Made by a program: the position numbers and the translations under genes
From: Pomacea canaliculata
Lineage: Eukaryota > Mollusca > Gastropoda > Architaenioglossa > Ampullariidae
NCBI RefSeq assembly: GCF_003073045.1
Contig: NC_037590.1
Span: forward strand, 37,874,751-37,938,750
Reading direction: 5' to 3'
DNA: 64,000 bases
Shown here: positions 1-13,243 of the stretch, piece by piece
Layout of the letters: each line of letters starts with the position of its first letter
Position numbering within the stretch: the first letter of the stretch is position 1
Notes under the pieces: model-generated
The model's input: only the letters and a program-made list of their open reading frames with translations
Told to the model about the DNA's origin: nothing
The model's database searches: none

Positions 1-3000
1 ATGAATAATGTATGACAACCACCCCTGATTATTTCTTTTCTTCTGTTCTTTACCTGTATCTGCGTGTCACGGATGAGAGAACACTGGCGGATCACCAGCC
101 GATAGAACGAGAATGATCGATAAACGACATGAGAATGTTATAGGAATGTACACTGACAGGATATGTACTGTAAGGATAGTCAAGAACAGGATTTAAGTCT
201 TCTTAATGAATGTACAGGATTTACTGGACGAAGGTGGAGTCTTCCACATTTTAATAACTGAAAGATGAAGGGGAAAATTAAACCGCAAATATTTCTGAAA
301 CGTAGAGAGTTTGTAAACTTAATTAGTTTTACTAGTGACCTTCTTGACTACCTCTCTGTAGATATATAGGTAAAACTATAAACGATATTTTCTCCATGGA
401 AACGGGACCAAAATAGCAACTTCCTCCTACGCTGGCGTGTTCAGCTCACAAAATATGACGTCATTGCAAACTGTGCACAGACATCCATGTTTTCCAGTAA
501 CTGGAATTCTCTGAGTCAGCAGTTATCTTGAACTTCTGCTGCCCAAGTGACTACTTTGCTATCGACATTCCGTTTCTAGGGACTTGAAATGTGTCGACAG
601 CTCCAAATGGCAAGCAGTGGGGCAGAGATCGATGTTTCATCATGGCCTGGAGACGACTGCGTGTCATGTCCTGCTGGGATGCGACCCACAGCATAACTGA
701 GGTTCTTGAAGAATTAATGATTCCGATCTGATTAAATTCAATAAGTATCAACCTCGAATTAAATGATGGTTTCCTCTGTCTTTGAGAAAAATGTACAAAC
801 TCACACACTCGCGCGTGCGTGCGCAAATGTATATATACATACACATGCATACATATATGTCATCCGCACAGTCAGAATAACATACAAAACTTTTCAAAAA
901 CAAAAATATAAAATGTGAAAACAAATACCTTTTGAAAACATGGCTTAATCGATTTGAGTTAATCATTCGCAAGTTTCAATTTGCAAAACAAGGCAACACC
1001 ATTAACACAACCAGACGAACTAGCTTCTCTTCTTTTTTTTTTAGATATGCGAACAATTTCCTATCGAGCCTGTCCCCAGTGCTGCAGGGTCACCTGATCC
1101 TACAATGTTGGCTGGCACTACAGCGATAGTTGCAAAACAGGGTTTCGATTAATTATAAAATGTGCTTTTGTAACTCATTATACACCCCCGTACATGTAGT
1201 GATCCGGGTGACATTAACTTTACCTGACAGATTTTGTGAGTGATATCTAGGCTTGTATTCGTGGACACCCATGGGTAAAATTGCGAACTTGGGTGGGTAT
1301 CCAGCTGAGCAAGTTGACACCACAGACAAGCTAGCTCCTGGTTCATAGATGTTGAGTAGAAGAAGTTACCTAACTGACAGGCATAACGGGTATTCTACTC
1401 AAAATTATCTGTTCAATAAAAACAGTTTTGTAGCATTAAGTCTGTTCAGGTTATTTTTAAGTGATTGCTTTGGTTGAACTGAATCAATCACGACCTTCCC
1501 AACATTTTAAGGTAGGCCTACCCCGAGTCCACGAATACGTGGTTGGAGCCGTTACCTCCTTTACCCGATAGGCTAACATGCTGGGTAAATGTACCTCATG
1601 GAAACGATCCGTGGGCTTCTGTTCATGAACATCACCAATTTTAGGGGAAAATGGCCCTGACTTGGGTAAGGAAGCAGCTGGTTAGGCTACTCCGACAGGC
1701 AAACTAACCCGATTCATGAAACATTTAGGAATTTTCCTAACAGCCAACATTATCAGAAAGGTGTCATTGCGCATGCGTTTTTCGGGGCAAAAGGGGGAGG
1801 GGAGGAAACTGGAAAAGTCTGTCAGAGGATAAGGTGTCATACACCTTAAAAAAAAAGAAAGTAAGCAAGAAGTTACGAAATTCAATCATTCATATCACTA
1901 GGTCAGACCTCCGATAAATACCGGTTGGAACAATGATTGAGAGAGATCTGCTGGGAGGTTTGCTCCTCTATCTCCGGTTAGCTGATCTCCCCAGCTCGGG
2001 CTGTGTAAAGGTGCTTCCTGAAAACTAACTCAGGTTATATCAAGTGCAGCAACACAAAACACATCGGTTGCTATGTTACCATGATGGTTTGTTGGTTGAG
2101 AGATTACGGGTGTTGAAACCATCGATTCCGTTTGCTACTTTCAATTTCCTCAATCGGTTTGCTCGTCTAACTGCTAATTGTAGCCATACTTGTAAAATCC
2201 TACCTATTGCCTCTATTCGTACTAATCAAAGTCACTTCTATGGCTTCGTTGGACTTACACAAACAGAGTTATGATGTAAATTATACTTTGGATACTGGTT
2301 AAAAGTAGTCAAGAAAACAAACACATACGGGTAATCTCTGAACAACTTCTCGAGAATGTGTGAAATTCTCCCGAGCACGTGCACGTGCAACAGACTGCGG
2401 CACTGAAACACATCTTGCACATGCACTAAGCCCACTGAGGTCGAAGCTGAATGATGGACTGAGGAAAAAAGCTTAAAGAGATAGAGAGAACATTGAACGA
2501 GGTGAGAGCGGAATGACATCTCGACAGCCAACATCCGACTGAACACAAGAACAGCCGGTTGGCCACGACAACTACGACCGGTCCTCGTTTGTGTGCACTC
2601 GATGCTACTGTTTCCTGCTTCCTCATCTCTTTCTCTCCCTCACACACTCACCGCGTGTCGTGCATGTCAGGTAACAGGAATAGCATGGACAGCAGGATCA
2701 ATCGAAAAAAAATTGGGCCAGGATATGTTAAACATCTCGAGCGCTGAACTTCAGAGGGCCACGAAGAGGCATCACCCTCTTGAAATGTGCGAGTCTTTCA
2801 GTTTCGTACTTGAAGACCTTAGTTTGCTGTTAAACTGTCTTCACGTGCAGAAAGCAGACCGAGAGTATCAGCAGGAAGTGCACAGTGCAGTCAGGTCAAG
2901 ATGTCTGGAGGGACCTTCCGACTGGAGCTGATTGCACTCTCTTAATACTTCACTTCTTTGTATCAGTACAAAATGAACCATAGCAGGTGGACGATTTCAG

Positions 3001-6000
3001 ACTGTTTCTTTTATCGTTTCAAGCACTGAGACACATCCTCTCATAAAAGTCCTTTCATAAATAAATATGTGCATCCAATGCTGACAATGGGAACAAAAGA
3101 ATTTAAAGAGGAAATGGCGTAGAGGCGATGGCTGATGTCTCGACTCAATTTGCCTGACTAACCGACAGTGAAACAAAGCACGACAACAATAAACACAAAC
3201 AGAAGTGAGCCCACAATGCTGTAGTAAGGAAACACAAGTCACCTGCCTCTCATGTATACACGAGTGTTTGGTCCAACAAAATGTTTGCCATTGCCGGCGC
3301 CAGAGACCCTAAGGTCAGAAACACAACAACAGCCAGTCTGTGTCCTTGCGGCCATGAATATTTGGGCTCCATTGCTGTTTGGATGGCAAACTGGCATGGC
3401 CATGTTGCTGTAATCTCATCTCCACTGCCATGGTCTTCTTGCCTTCCAAAGCTTACGTTTATTCTAGGAAAATGAAGGATGGGGAAGCTATTTCTTGCCA
3501 AAGGGGGAAGATGTCCAGATGAAACAGGGATCGGCCAGCTATCGTAGCCAGTTACAAGGACATTCACTGGTTGCCAAATATGTGAGATGTCTTAGAATTC
3601 TGTCGTGCTTTTCTGGTTGTCACGAAATGTTTCATCCTTGCTGCTCACATAAAGCAAGATTTACATTTTTCCTAATAAAAATGCATGCCTTTATGTTGTT
3701 TTCATTCTAAGAACTTTTTGCCGTCCACTTGAGAGTTTCCTTGACTTACTTGGAACGATGTCAAGAACAGAGTGTGCTGCCCTTGAAGCTGCAAACATTT
3801 CCTGTTTGGAAAATAAGACTACAGGACACAGAAATATCCCTTATCACTATCTTGCTTGGTGATTCGCTGGTTCGGTTGGTAATTCGTATATTTTCCTAAT
3901 AATGTGAGCTAATTTAAATCGAAGAGTTGAAAATTATTAATGACTTGACTACAAGTTGTTTTAATGGTATTCACAGGAACAACCTTTTAGACACAACATA
4001 AAAGATAAAGATAAGACATGTAAATTGAGGACTTCATTTACATTTCTGAAGCATAAAAGTTGTTTAGAGAATACAAGGTGGATGAACAAAGAATATACAA
4101 ATAGAAACAGGTTTTCATTGTCCATGGAAAAGAATTTACCGCCATGAGCTTTCACCTTTGACCTTCATCTCCAAGGCAGCATGGTATTATAGGAAGCGAT
4201 CCCATCATACTTGTCAAGGCTCTGGCATGTATTCGTATGAGCCAGGGACAGAGAAGGGAGGAGTCATGAGGTTACAGGTAAATTCCACTTGATGATACCC
4301 CCCTTCCACACACGCACACTCCGAGACTAGGAGGTCATCAGCAAGGGGAGAAATGTGGCTGGTCTTTGGTGAACTTGGCTGATTGTGACGATGGTGACTG
4401 AGTGGTCAGTGTGTGGGCCAACAGGTCGTCCTTGGAGGGCTGAAGGTAGTTTGATGACACACCTGCTGCCGTGACCTCCGGGCAAAGCACACACAGAGGA
4501 GACTTTTTCCTATCAACCTCGCGACTTATTCACTAACAAATTTACCTGGCGGTTTCATTTGACACAAGAAATAGAAATCTGGATGGGTATTATTTTAGGT
4601 AAGAGAAAGTCATATACACATAATAATACACAGGATAACGAAACAACAATAGAAATAATTCAACAATCACTTGAAAAAGAGTAAAATATAAAAATAATGT
4701 TAGTTTTATCAGTCTTTGTAGACTCTCTTAGTCAGATAAGAGTATTGGGGAAGGGAGGAGCATTTCTCCTTCTCCATCTCTATCTGTCTGCCTCTCTCTC
4801 ACTCTTTTTCACGAGGGTGAATATGCACCCATGCACACCAGTCGCCGGTGCATTTGTTTGTGAGGACGATGTTTAGCCAGGTGTATCTCAAACTGTCTCG
4901 CTCATTGCCGGTCGTTAGGGACTGCCTGGTGCTGAGGCTTCAATCAGTCTTCATCGGCAGTTACCTGACAGGCCATTATAGATTCTGGTTGTCACGTGCC
5001 GGCGACAACGACCAGAAAATGATTAAAATGTGGCACAGCCACTCGGTAATCTGAGGGTGTGTAGGGTTTTAACTGACGGATACATCTGTCAATAAGGAGT
5101 CTCACTACTCTTCTCTTGTACATGGCCGATGTCATCTTCGGTGCACATCATGTTGGAATCTGTCTGTGTGTGTGTGGGTGCCTTCTTATCTATGTTTCAG
5201 TGTGTTCACTCCCTCTCTTTCCTCTTTTTTTCTCTGTTATTTTTCATTTCGGCTATTCCACAGAAGGCAATGTAAAACAACAGAGATATATACCCTATCA
5301 ATAAAAAGCTATGTTAGAATAGTCGGTCACCTCTGCTGTTTCGTGCTTCACGAGGGTCTTTTATTTTCTTTTAATACTCTGGTCAATGCTGCTTACACTG
5401 TGGAAAATAGATATACCGGGTGGGAGAATGGGGGCGGTAGTCAGCTGGTAAGTAGACTGATGGGTGAATAGGTGGTTAGCTAACTTTTTTTTTTTTGTTT
5501 TGTTTTGTTTTGTCTGTGTGTTCGCTTGATAAAAGTCTCGACGGGAAGTCTGCCAGAGTGACAAGCAGTGTATTTATGGTAGTCTCCGACATGCTTGCTT
5601 ACTTTTAATGAGTGTCGACTATACACTCCTTCAACCATTGAAGCGTGTAGCACCAGTGAGGATATTCCGGGTGTCAATTATATTCAAAGATTAGCGAACT
5701 TGTGTCAACAGACTGTTGCACATGCATGATACAGACCTTTACGAAAAGCAACTAACAATAATACACATGCGCATGGACACCACAAATGCATCTTTCCACT
5801 ATGATCATCCCTGTCTGCAGACGGGCAGTATCTTAATACATCTTCATATCCATTTGTGTTAATTATCAAAGACTGTGAAAGAGCTTTATAGTATAAGCCA
5901 TGGTTCAAAACCAACCCTTACTCCCAGATGGAAAGGCGGGAGTTATGACGCGGAAGTAAGTCGTTGGGGTGGGACAACATGGTGAACTCAAGAAGAATCG

Positions 6001-8160
6001 TCTTGGTTCCAAACTTATCAGGTGGTCTCCAGACCCCGCAGATGTTGCTTTTACTCCTGTAGCCCTAGTTATAAAGAGGTGGTAAAGGGATCCTGGGGTA
6101 GAGAAACGTAGTGTCCGAGGGATCTTATAACTTTAAAAACACGACTCTTTCTCCTTGAGTTCCTGAGTTTTCCACGGAGTAGGTGGGGAACGACTTACTC
6201 TCGCTTCATAGCTGAAGCTCCAAGAGGTCTCTGGATCGAAACTGCAAAGTCCACAAGTCTCGGTTGAGCGCCTTCAAAGGTTACGACCTTAGATGAACAC
6301 TCGACATATCAGCTTAGCTACGGTTGCAGGCTTTTGCCGATATAAAATGAATAAACAGTAAAACCAAAAACAACAACAAAAAAAGACATACAGCCCGTGG
6401 TTTTCTTACTTCAAAAAACTGTCACTACCTTTACATCACCTACCCCCCACGCCTTCAATACACCATTACAAGTTCTGAGAATGTAACAGCTGGGACGTGT
6501 TCAGGCTGAGACCAGCAGCGACTTTGTTGACTGAAGTTTGTTGTGTAAACATCTCTTTGCAAGGTTGCGATGGATTCCGTAGTTATTCCGGCTTCTACAT
6601 GACTGCGCGGGGAGGACTTTCTTTCCTCTATACCTTCTTTTGTCCTTCCTTTGCTTATTTATTCCTTCACTTAGCAAGTCTTGTTTGTCTTTTATTTCTG
6701 TGATTTTTACATATTCTTATTCATTTATTCACCGGGTAAGATTGCCTTATATTTTTGCTCAATTATTGTGTATGTGTATATATAGATGTATTTATTTAAG
6801 CTCTCTGTTTGAGCGCTATGACGAAATTCTGAATTGTTCATTGAGGCGAGACGGACTAAGTTGGATTTGTCGAGGCGCTACTTAACGAGGCGAGCACGAG
6901 ACTTGACTGTGCACCTACCCTGTCGTGCCACGTTAAGCCTCGGCGCTTCGGTCTGATGGGTTCCTTTATGTCTAATACTCAAGCAGCGCAGGTAAAAATC
7001 AGTGTGGGAAAATAATGGTCTTCGTCAACATTGTACAGTTGAGTGAGTGACAGAGTAAGTGATCGGTTAGACTGTTTTAGCCAAACACTTTAGTGTATGT
7101 TACATTCTTGGAGTGACACTCATTATTCACACTGTTAGACTCCTCTTCCCTTCCCCGGATAATCAAGAGCAGGTAATTAGCAGTGAGGTAATTAGTTACT
7201 CTGGATTTATTTTACCTCATTCATATTATTTATGACTGTTTTGTCGGCTACTCTCTACGAGAAGAGACAAGGACCAGTTTCCCAATACGTGACAGACTGT
7301 ACGGGTATGTAGAGGTTTTGCGCATGCCCAAAAGCAAAAAAAAATAGATAACGCAGGGATGAGGCTATGATAGTTTCCTGATTATTTGGAAATAAACATC
7401 TGGTGTCATCAGCGGACTGCACACTAACAAAAATGTGTTAATGACCTCATGAATGTGTATTGTGTGTGTGAGCACGCATTGTTGTGATATTCCTATCATT
7501 CTCAAACAGTTCTGAAAGCTGTCAGCAGCAGTCGTTGCATCGATTAGGGTGTGGCTGTGTACAAGCGTATGTGATGACATTGCCACTGTCGTCAGTCAAT
7601 CTGTCTCCCTGTGCTGCATTTCCTAACTTCACATATTGTGAGTGTTGCCGAGACATTAAATGCTCACACATCCTTACCCTCATCACACAAACACACACAC
7701 TGTCAAATCATGCAAAAGCTGTCACCTCTCGTAACTGACTTCTGAACAGACCATTCCTCAGTAAAAGACAAGAACATCGATAAATGTTGGAAAGAACAAC
7801 GGTAACTGACTCCACTCACTACTACCTCTAGTGATACCTTGCTGAAGCATCCAAGCCTCTATTCCAGAAAGTCTTAAAATTTCTGAGCTTATTTTATACA
7901 AGGAGACATTTTCAAATACTAGAGAGAGAAGAGAGAAAGAAAGAGCAGAATATAAAGACAGATATAAAGAGAGAATAGAATAAACTAACAGAGGAATAAC
8001 AGCATAGTCAACATGACAATTCTCTGTTATTTGTCATCATGGCGACATCACAGGAGATGTAAAACAACAAAGTTACTTACTGTTGTTTGTGGGAAGAGTC
8101 CGATGTTCCCAGAATGCTGTGCGTCTATGAAGACTATGGTTACCGCTTAATCATCTTTTT
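1..8160. other. Noncoding stretch without a recognisable gene
   Basis: I found no exon chain, conserved protein motif or RNA gene here. The longest frames (2593-2931 plus, 3250-3567 minus) show no domain, no flanking splice logic and biased composition. Visible content is simple sequence: a T run and TTTTG tract near 5484-5510, CA/GT-rich patches, and a GA-rich purine tract at about 7918-7980. It is either intergenic downstream of gene A or an intron of a gene lying outside the window. Confidence 0.6.
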
Positions 8161-8450
8161 GATCATCGCCACAAGCTACAAGCTGCTGGTTCGCACGCGA
8201 CAGGTAGACAGAATAAGCGATGTCTCAGGCTGCAGGGAGGAGGACAAGCGCCGTGCAGCTCACGTGCAGAAGCACAACACGCGCAACACGGCGACAGCTG
8301 CGTCGGTCGTCTGCTTCGAGCACAATCAATAAGCCTCAGCCAATCAGAGCAGCGCTTCACCGGGCGCGTTCTGTGGGTGGGTTGAAATAACGCTGGAGGC
8401 GATTGGCTGGTTGCGATTTGCACCTGTGTTATGTACGTCATAAAAGAAGC
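8160..8450 (+). promoter_or_regulatory. GC-rich promoter-like patch with CCAAT, CRE-like and TATA-like motifs
   Basis: This patch is clearly more GC- and CpG-rich than its surroundings. It holds a CCAAT box in AGCCAATCAG (about 8338), an inverted copy in GATTGGCTGG (about 8400), a CRE-like TACGTCA (about 8433) and a TATA-like CATAAAAG just after it. In plus orientation the order and spacing suit a polymerase II core promoter starting near 8470. No downstream coding exon was identified, so the gene it would serve is unknown; it could also be an enhancer or a chance cluster. Confidence 0.35.
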
Positions 8451-11400
8451 GTGAAAATAACTGTTCTGACCAGGTGGCTAGAGTGGTCAGTGTGCGTATC
8501 AAAGGCGGGTTGTCGTTCTACACTGTCGATGAAGCCATTCTGCGTAATGTTAGGCAGGTTTGTACAGGTTTAGGAAGCAGGATGTAAAGTTTATGAAAGC
8601 GATTAGAAATATGCCTGCCGCCTGTCTATAGAGGACCAAACACATTACAGTCAAAATAATGAAGTAAATGAACTGTGGCGGACACGGTGAGAGAGAGAGA
8701 TAAGAAAACAGAGCGTTGATCAGGCTGTTAAGACAGGAGAAGGGGATAGAGGTGAGGGAGTGGGAAGGCAGATCATAATACCTATATATATATTCTCCCA
8801 GCACTCAGCGCTATATATATACTGTGCTTGGGAAGTCCCCTAGGTCGTATCCTGAACCTCCTAATTGTTTCAACGGTCTCTCTATGCGTTCTGCGTCTTG
8901 ACTGTCAGACTTTTCTCCGTCATAAGCTTGAGATCGACAGATCGTATTTCTTGTATACATATTATATTGTCATCTCCACATGGTCGAGTCGCCCTGATAC
9001 GTGTGAACGATATAAAGCTGTTGGTCGCCATGCTTACGGCCGCTTAGTCGCCAAACTACCTGCCCTCAGTAATCTCATTTCCTTGCCCACAATACAACGG
9101 AAATAGCCCTCGGCGTTAACTTGATCGAACTGCGTGGGCAGCAACATCTCGTGTTTACCGATATCCTCAAATAAATTTGTTTATGATGATGGCTGGAGTA
9201 ATAAGAACAGGAAAAAACAAACATTTTTAGACCTTCGTTTGTGCAGACAGTTTGCATTCACAGATGTACTTACGTGTATATACTGGTTCTCACAAAGAGA
9301 TACAATTGCATCAAACACTTATAGCTACTAAAGTAATTTCGATGAAACGCTTTATGAAGATGATTCTGTTGATGATAAATGTCGCAGACTTGAACTTGCT
9401 CTCATACTTGTACCTACATATGGGTATGCATACACACATACAAACATACGTATAAACATACTTGCACTAATACAAACTCGCATAAACAAATGCTCATTCA
9501 CACAAGTGTAAAGAGTTTAGACCAGCTGAAGTGGGTGCAGGGCAAATTTCTCGGCGTGTACAGACTCAGGAAGCCCGGTGTGGTTCCCTGTGATTGACGG
9601 AAATCCGATACCCAGAAACAAGAACGATGTCAACTGGTTTATTTAAAAGCAGCCATCTATCATTCAAGGACTTCGGCTGTGTTCCTGGACCCGTTGGCAT
9701 TAATTAAGTTCTAGCTGGGGCTTGGACATGGGAAAATCCAATGGTGGTGAAGCAGTAGACTCGGAAATATCTAATTTCACTCTTGCACCTACTCCGTGAG
9801 TTCCGTGCTCTCTCACAATCCCCACCCCCTCTCTCTCTCACACACATCTAGGCAGTGGTTGATGGTGTCATTGATTTATTCATTCATTGACCAGACACAT
9901 CAAGTAGCTCTTGATGAGTAGTTTTTTAAAAATGTTTTAACTGAATATGTCCACATACCATAACCAGTATCAAAACAACTTTAAGTGCTCGGGCTATCGA
10001 GCTTTAACAAAAGTGCAATTAAGCTATCGGCAAAATAAATCTCTAAACCACTGAACATTATAGTAGAATTAATCCTCAATGCAAGGGGCGTATAATGACA
10101 CCGCAGTCCTGTGAGAGGTCTGGCAAAACACTGACAACGATCATGGCAATGTGACAGTTGCTGCTGCCGACTGCGTAGATTCAAGCGACTGTCGAGGTTT
10201 CACCGATAATACAACTTTTTGTTATGAGTCATATATAACGGCTCGGTTTTCCCTGCCTCTCGGCACTTTACTCCGCCATCGAGGGCACAGCAACTGCTGA
10301 CGCAGTCAAGACGATCGTTTCTGTAGCGTGACCTGTCGACCCTCTCCGTCCAGGTGAGATGCGTCTGAATACGGCACCACGAGTACGACATACCTGGTGT
10401 AGAAAATGTGGTGTTGGCTCCTGACAAACGTGTTTTCCCTCACTTCCATGCCTGCTTTACAACAGCTGCAGTTTTCAGGCTGTTGAGGTATTTGTTTTCG
10501 CAGCGAGGAAAAGGCGCTGCTCACTGTCGTTCACTCATCATTTTCGGAGTCTCCCCCTGCCCTCCACCACCCCTTTCCCCACACACAACCGTCCGGAGAG
10601 CTGAAGGAAGAAAATCAGGAAGTTAAAATAAACAGTTTCGGTGCTAGGAAGGTGAAAATAGGAAATACAAGAATCGACCGAAAAAATGTTATTTGTGTGT
10701 CAATGTTTGTCAAAAAAGAAAACTGAACTGCTTTGGGGTTGTTGGTTTTTTTTTTCCTCTCTCTCTCTCTTTCCTTCAAATTCCCTCTTTGCGGTTGTAA
10801 AGTTTCCTGCACGACCTGGGAGTTTGAACGACCTTCGTGAAACCCGTTCACAAAGTTCATAAACAAGAAAATGATTTAGAAATGAAAACCCAATTTTAAG
10901 GTTTCGTTTTCTGTTTATTGTAAATGTTTCTTTATTCGTATATACAACATCTTAAAATCGTCATAAACATCAACATTACTGTTATTATTTCACTTTTGTG
11001 TCGCAATTATTCAGCTGTATAAAGATATTTAATCATTTGTACGATTGTTTGCTTTAAATTTGACAGGTGTCATTTATCTTCCAAAATCGCAGAATTTTCT
11101 CACGGGAGTTTCCTGCAGCACAATATTTACACAGTCACAAGGTAGTGTGGTCAGGAACAAGAAATAAAAATAGCAGTGACATGTAAGAGCTAAGTTTCAG
11201 ATTTAGTAATGGGTGGGGTAGCAAGCAAAGGTTTCGTGATTCAATGAGGGACAGAGGGAACTGTGTCACCTGGGACAGGAATCTGTTTCAAAACGCAAAA
11301 CGGTTTAAACTTCCCACGGTCACACCTCCAGTTCGTCAGACTATGAGGTGGCAATGTGCTCACCACCATCTTGTAGTTGTGGCCAATAACTAGGAGAAAG

Positions 11401-12290
11401 GTGATTATAATATGAGCACTGCCTCGCTAACAATTCCAGGTAACAGCTCAATCATGGAGTCCAGGTACGCAGTTTGAAGCCTCGATCGCGCTGTGGTCAT
11501 GTATATGATTCCTTTCAATGGAACTGTTTCAGACAAATTGTGGTTAGGCTATCGTTAAAGGCTCGACATATCATCACAGATGCAACATGATAGTTCGATT
11601 GTCTCCAACGACCCACTCATGATAAAGATGATCGGTAACACGCCGGTCCAGTTCTTCACACGGTTAGTTTTTCCATCCCTCCCCACCTTTCTTTCAGTCT
11701 GCATACTGATGGGTACTGTCATAAAACACGGGTCACGTGAGCGCCCTTTTGACATTTTACTTCCTTTTCCAACACAGTTCAGAGGGCAGGCAGTCACCTT
11801 CTTTCAATCACTAGTGTCATTGCCGTGGGAAAAGCCACGCTTGAAGTACTCGGCAAATAATCTTTTTATCAAATGACAGCGCGAGGCTTGCTACCGTGTG
11901 AACTTCACATACAATACATCATCGCATTCCTCTAGAACTGTTTCTCCGCGTTAGTGTGTAAAACATCCTCTGTCTTTAGATCCGCACATAAAAAAGTTCA
12001 GTTTTTTTATATAATCAGCTCACTTCTGCATGCTTTAACCTGTGAACAAATAAATTTGAAAAAATTACGAGCTTTTCATGCTGAAATAGTAAGGAAGACC
12101 AATTAGCAGTCTCCATCAACTCTGGCGCGAATAAAAACGCGAAAACATTCTCGTTGATTATTTTCCTATTATAGCCATCGATAAATATATTCGTATTCCC
12201 CGAACACGAAGAAAAGCGGCTTTTCATCCTGATTTATCGTGGAATGGGAGCTTAACTTATTAATAAGATGGTAACTACTTGCTCACTGCC
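8450..12290. other. Noncoding stretch downstream of gene A
   Basis: No supported gene. Short frames on both strands lack domain signal. Simple sequence includes TA-rich runs near 8780-8820 and a T run followed by CT repeats near 10750-10770. Confidence 0.55.
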
Positions 12291-12295
12291 GATTA

Positions 12296-12301
12296 TTTAT
12301 T
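12296..12301 (-). terminator. Candidate polyadenylation signal of gene A
   Basis: The minus strand reads AATAAA here, about 180 bases after the gene A stop codon, a normal distance for a 3' UTR end. Cleavage was not verified. Confidence 0.45.
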
Positions 12302-12478
12302 TAAGTTTTGCTGACAAAGTTCTGTTCTACGTAAAACAAAAATGAAAGTTTCGTGGAAGTGTCTAAATTAACATTTCTTCTTAGTGTCACTGCACGTTCT
12401 AATAAATGTAACACATGCGTGTCCCTTTTTTTGTGTCAACACCCATTTTCTTGCCACGTTGAAGACAGGACAGAGTGG

Positions 12479-13243
12479 CTAGTAGGTTATCAGTGGACTA
12501 GTATCCGTTCCAGCTGAGGTAGTTGACAATGCCAGTAATTCTCCCAGCCCTGACTTTGGCTTCATCACAGTCGATACCCGACCGTTGGCGCTAAATCGGG
12601 TGACGGGCTCGACGCCAGACTCGTCAGGCCCGGAAGTAGATGTCGCTGCTGACGGATTGATGAAGGTGACAGGAGTGCTGGTAGTGTCTTTCGTAGGGTC
12701 ATGAGACTGGTCGGTGGCTGTCGAAACCGCCAGGATGTTGTTTTTCGGAGAGGCATCCTGTGAAGTATTTGCTGTCGCTGTCAGGACAACGGGGCAAGTT
12801 GTTTTCCCGTCATCCCCCGCAGGATGGTCACGTGTTTCGACACGAGCTGGCTCCATCTTCGATACCTCGTCATACGCTTTGAGCAGCGACTGCCGCTTAG
12901 CATCTTTGTCTGACCCCACGTTTCTTTCTAATGACCCTTTGTGGATCGCAGCGCCACCACCACCCTCCCCTGAATCGCTGACGTAATACTTAGCCCCACC
13001 TTTGGCCTGTCCTTCCCTCGGAGGTCTGCCTCCCCTCCGCATGAAGCAGATAATCAGCACCGTGGTGACGATGTTGAAAACCACGAGGAAACCGATCACG
13101 AACACAACGATGTCTGGGGCAGTGACATCATATCCGCTGGAAGGCGCTGGAGTCGTCGTCACCTCAGGGTTGGCCTCCACTGCGATGATGATGTTTGCCG
13201 TGCTGGAGAACCGTTGAGAGGTTGAAACTTCTCGGGCGACCAG
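12479..13243 (-). CDS. Gene A exon 13 (stalk, membrane helix, cytoplasmic tail, stop)
   Basis: Starts after TTGCAG with LVAREVSTSQRFSSTANI, the last EC4 strands. A TTTPAP linker precedes the helix IVVFVIGFLVVFNIVTTVLI, then Arg/Gly-rich FMRRGGRPP and a low-complexity acidic, Ser/Thr-rich tail ending SPLITY. No Armadillo-binding or ankyrin-like motif seen. Confidence 0.9.
   Translation of the reverse strand: MVAREVSTSQRFSSTANIIIAVEANPEVTTTPAPSSGYDVTAPDIVVFVIGFLVVFNIVTTVLIICFMRRGGRPPREGQAKGGAKYYVSDSGEGGGGAAIHKGSLERNVGSDKDAKRQSLLKAYDEVSKMEPARVETRDHPAGDDGKTTCPVVLTATANTSQDASPKNNILAVSTATDQSHDPTKDTTSTPVTFINPSAATSTSGPDESGVEPVTRFSANGRVSTVMKPKSGLGELLALSTTSAGTDTSPLITY

Noticed and set aside
2593-2931. 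112-codon plus-strand frame
   Set aside because: No domain, no splice context, and a competing overlapping frame.
12714-13217. Plus-strand frames opposite gene A exon 13
   Set aside because: Shadows of the GC-richer coding exon; no domain or initiation context.
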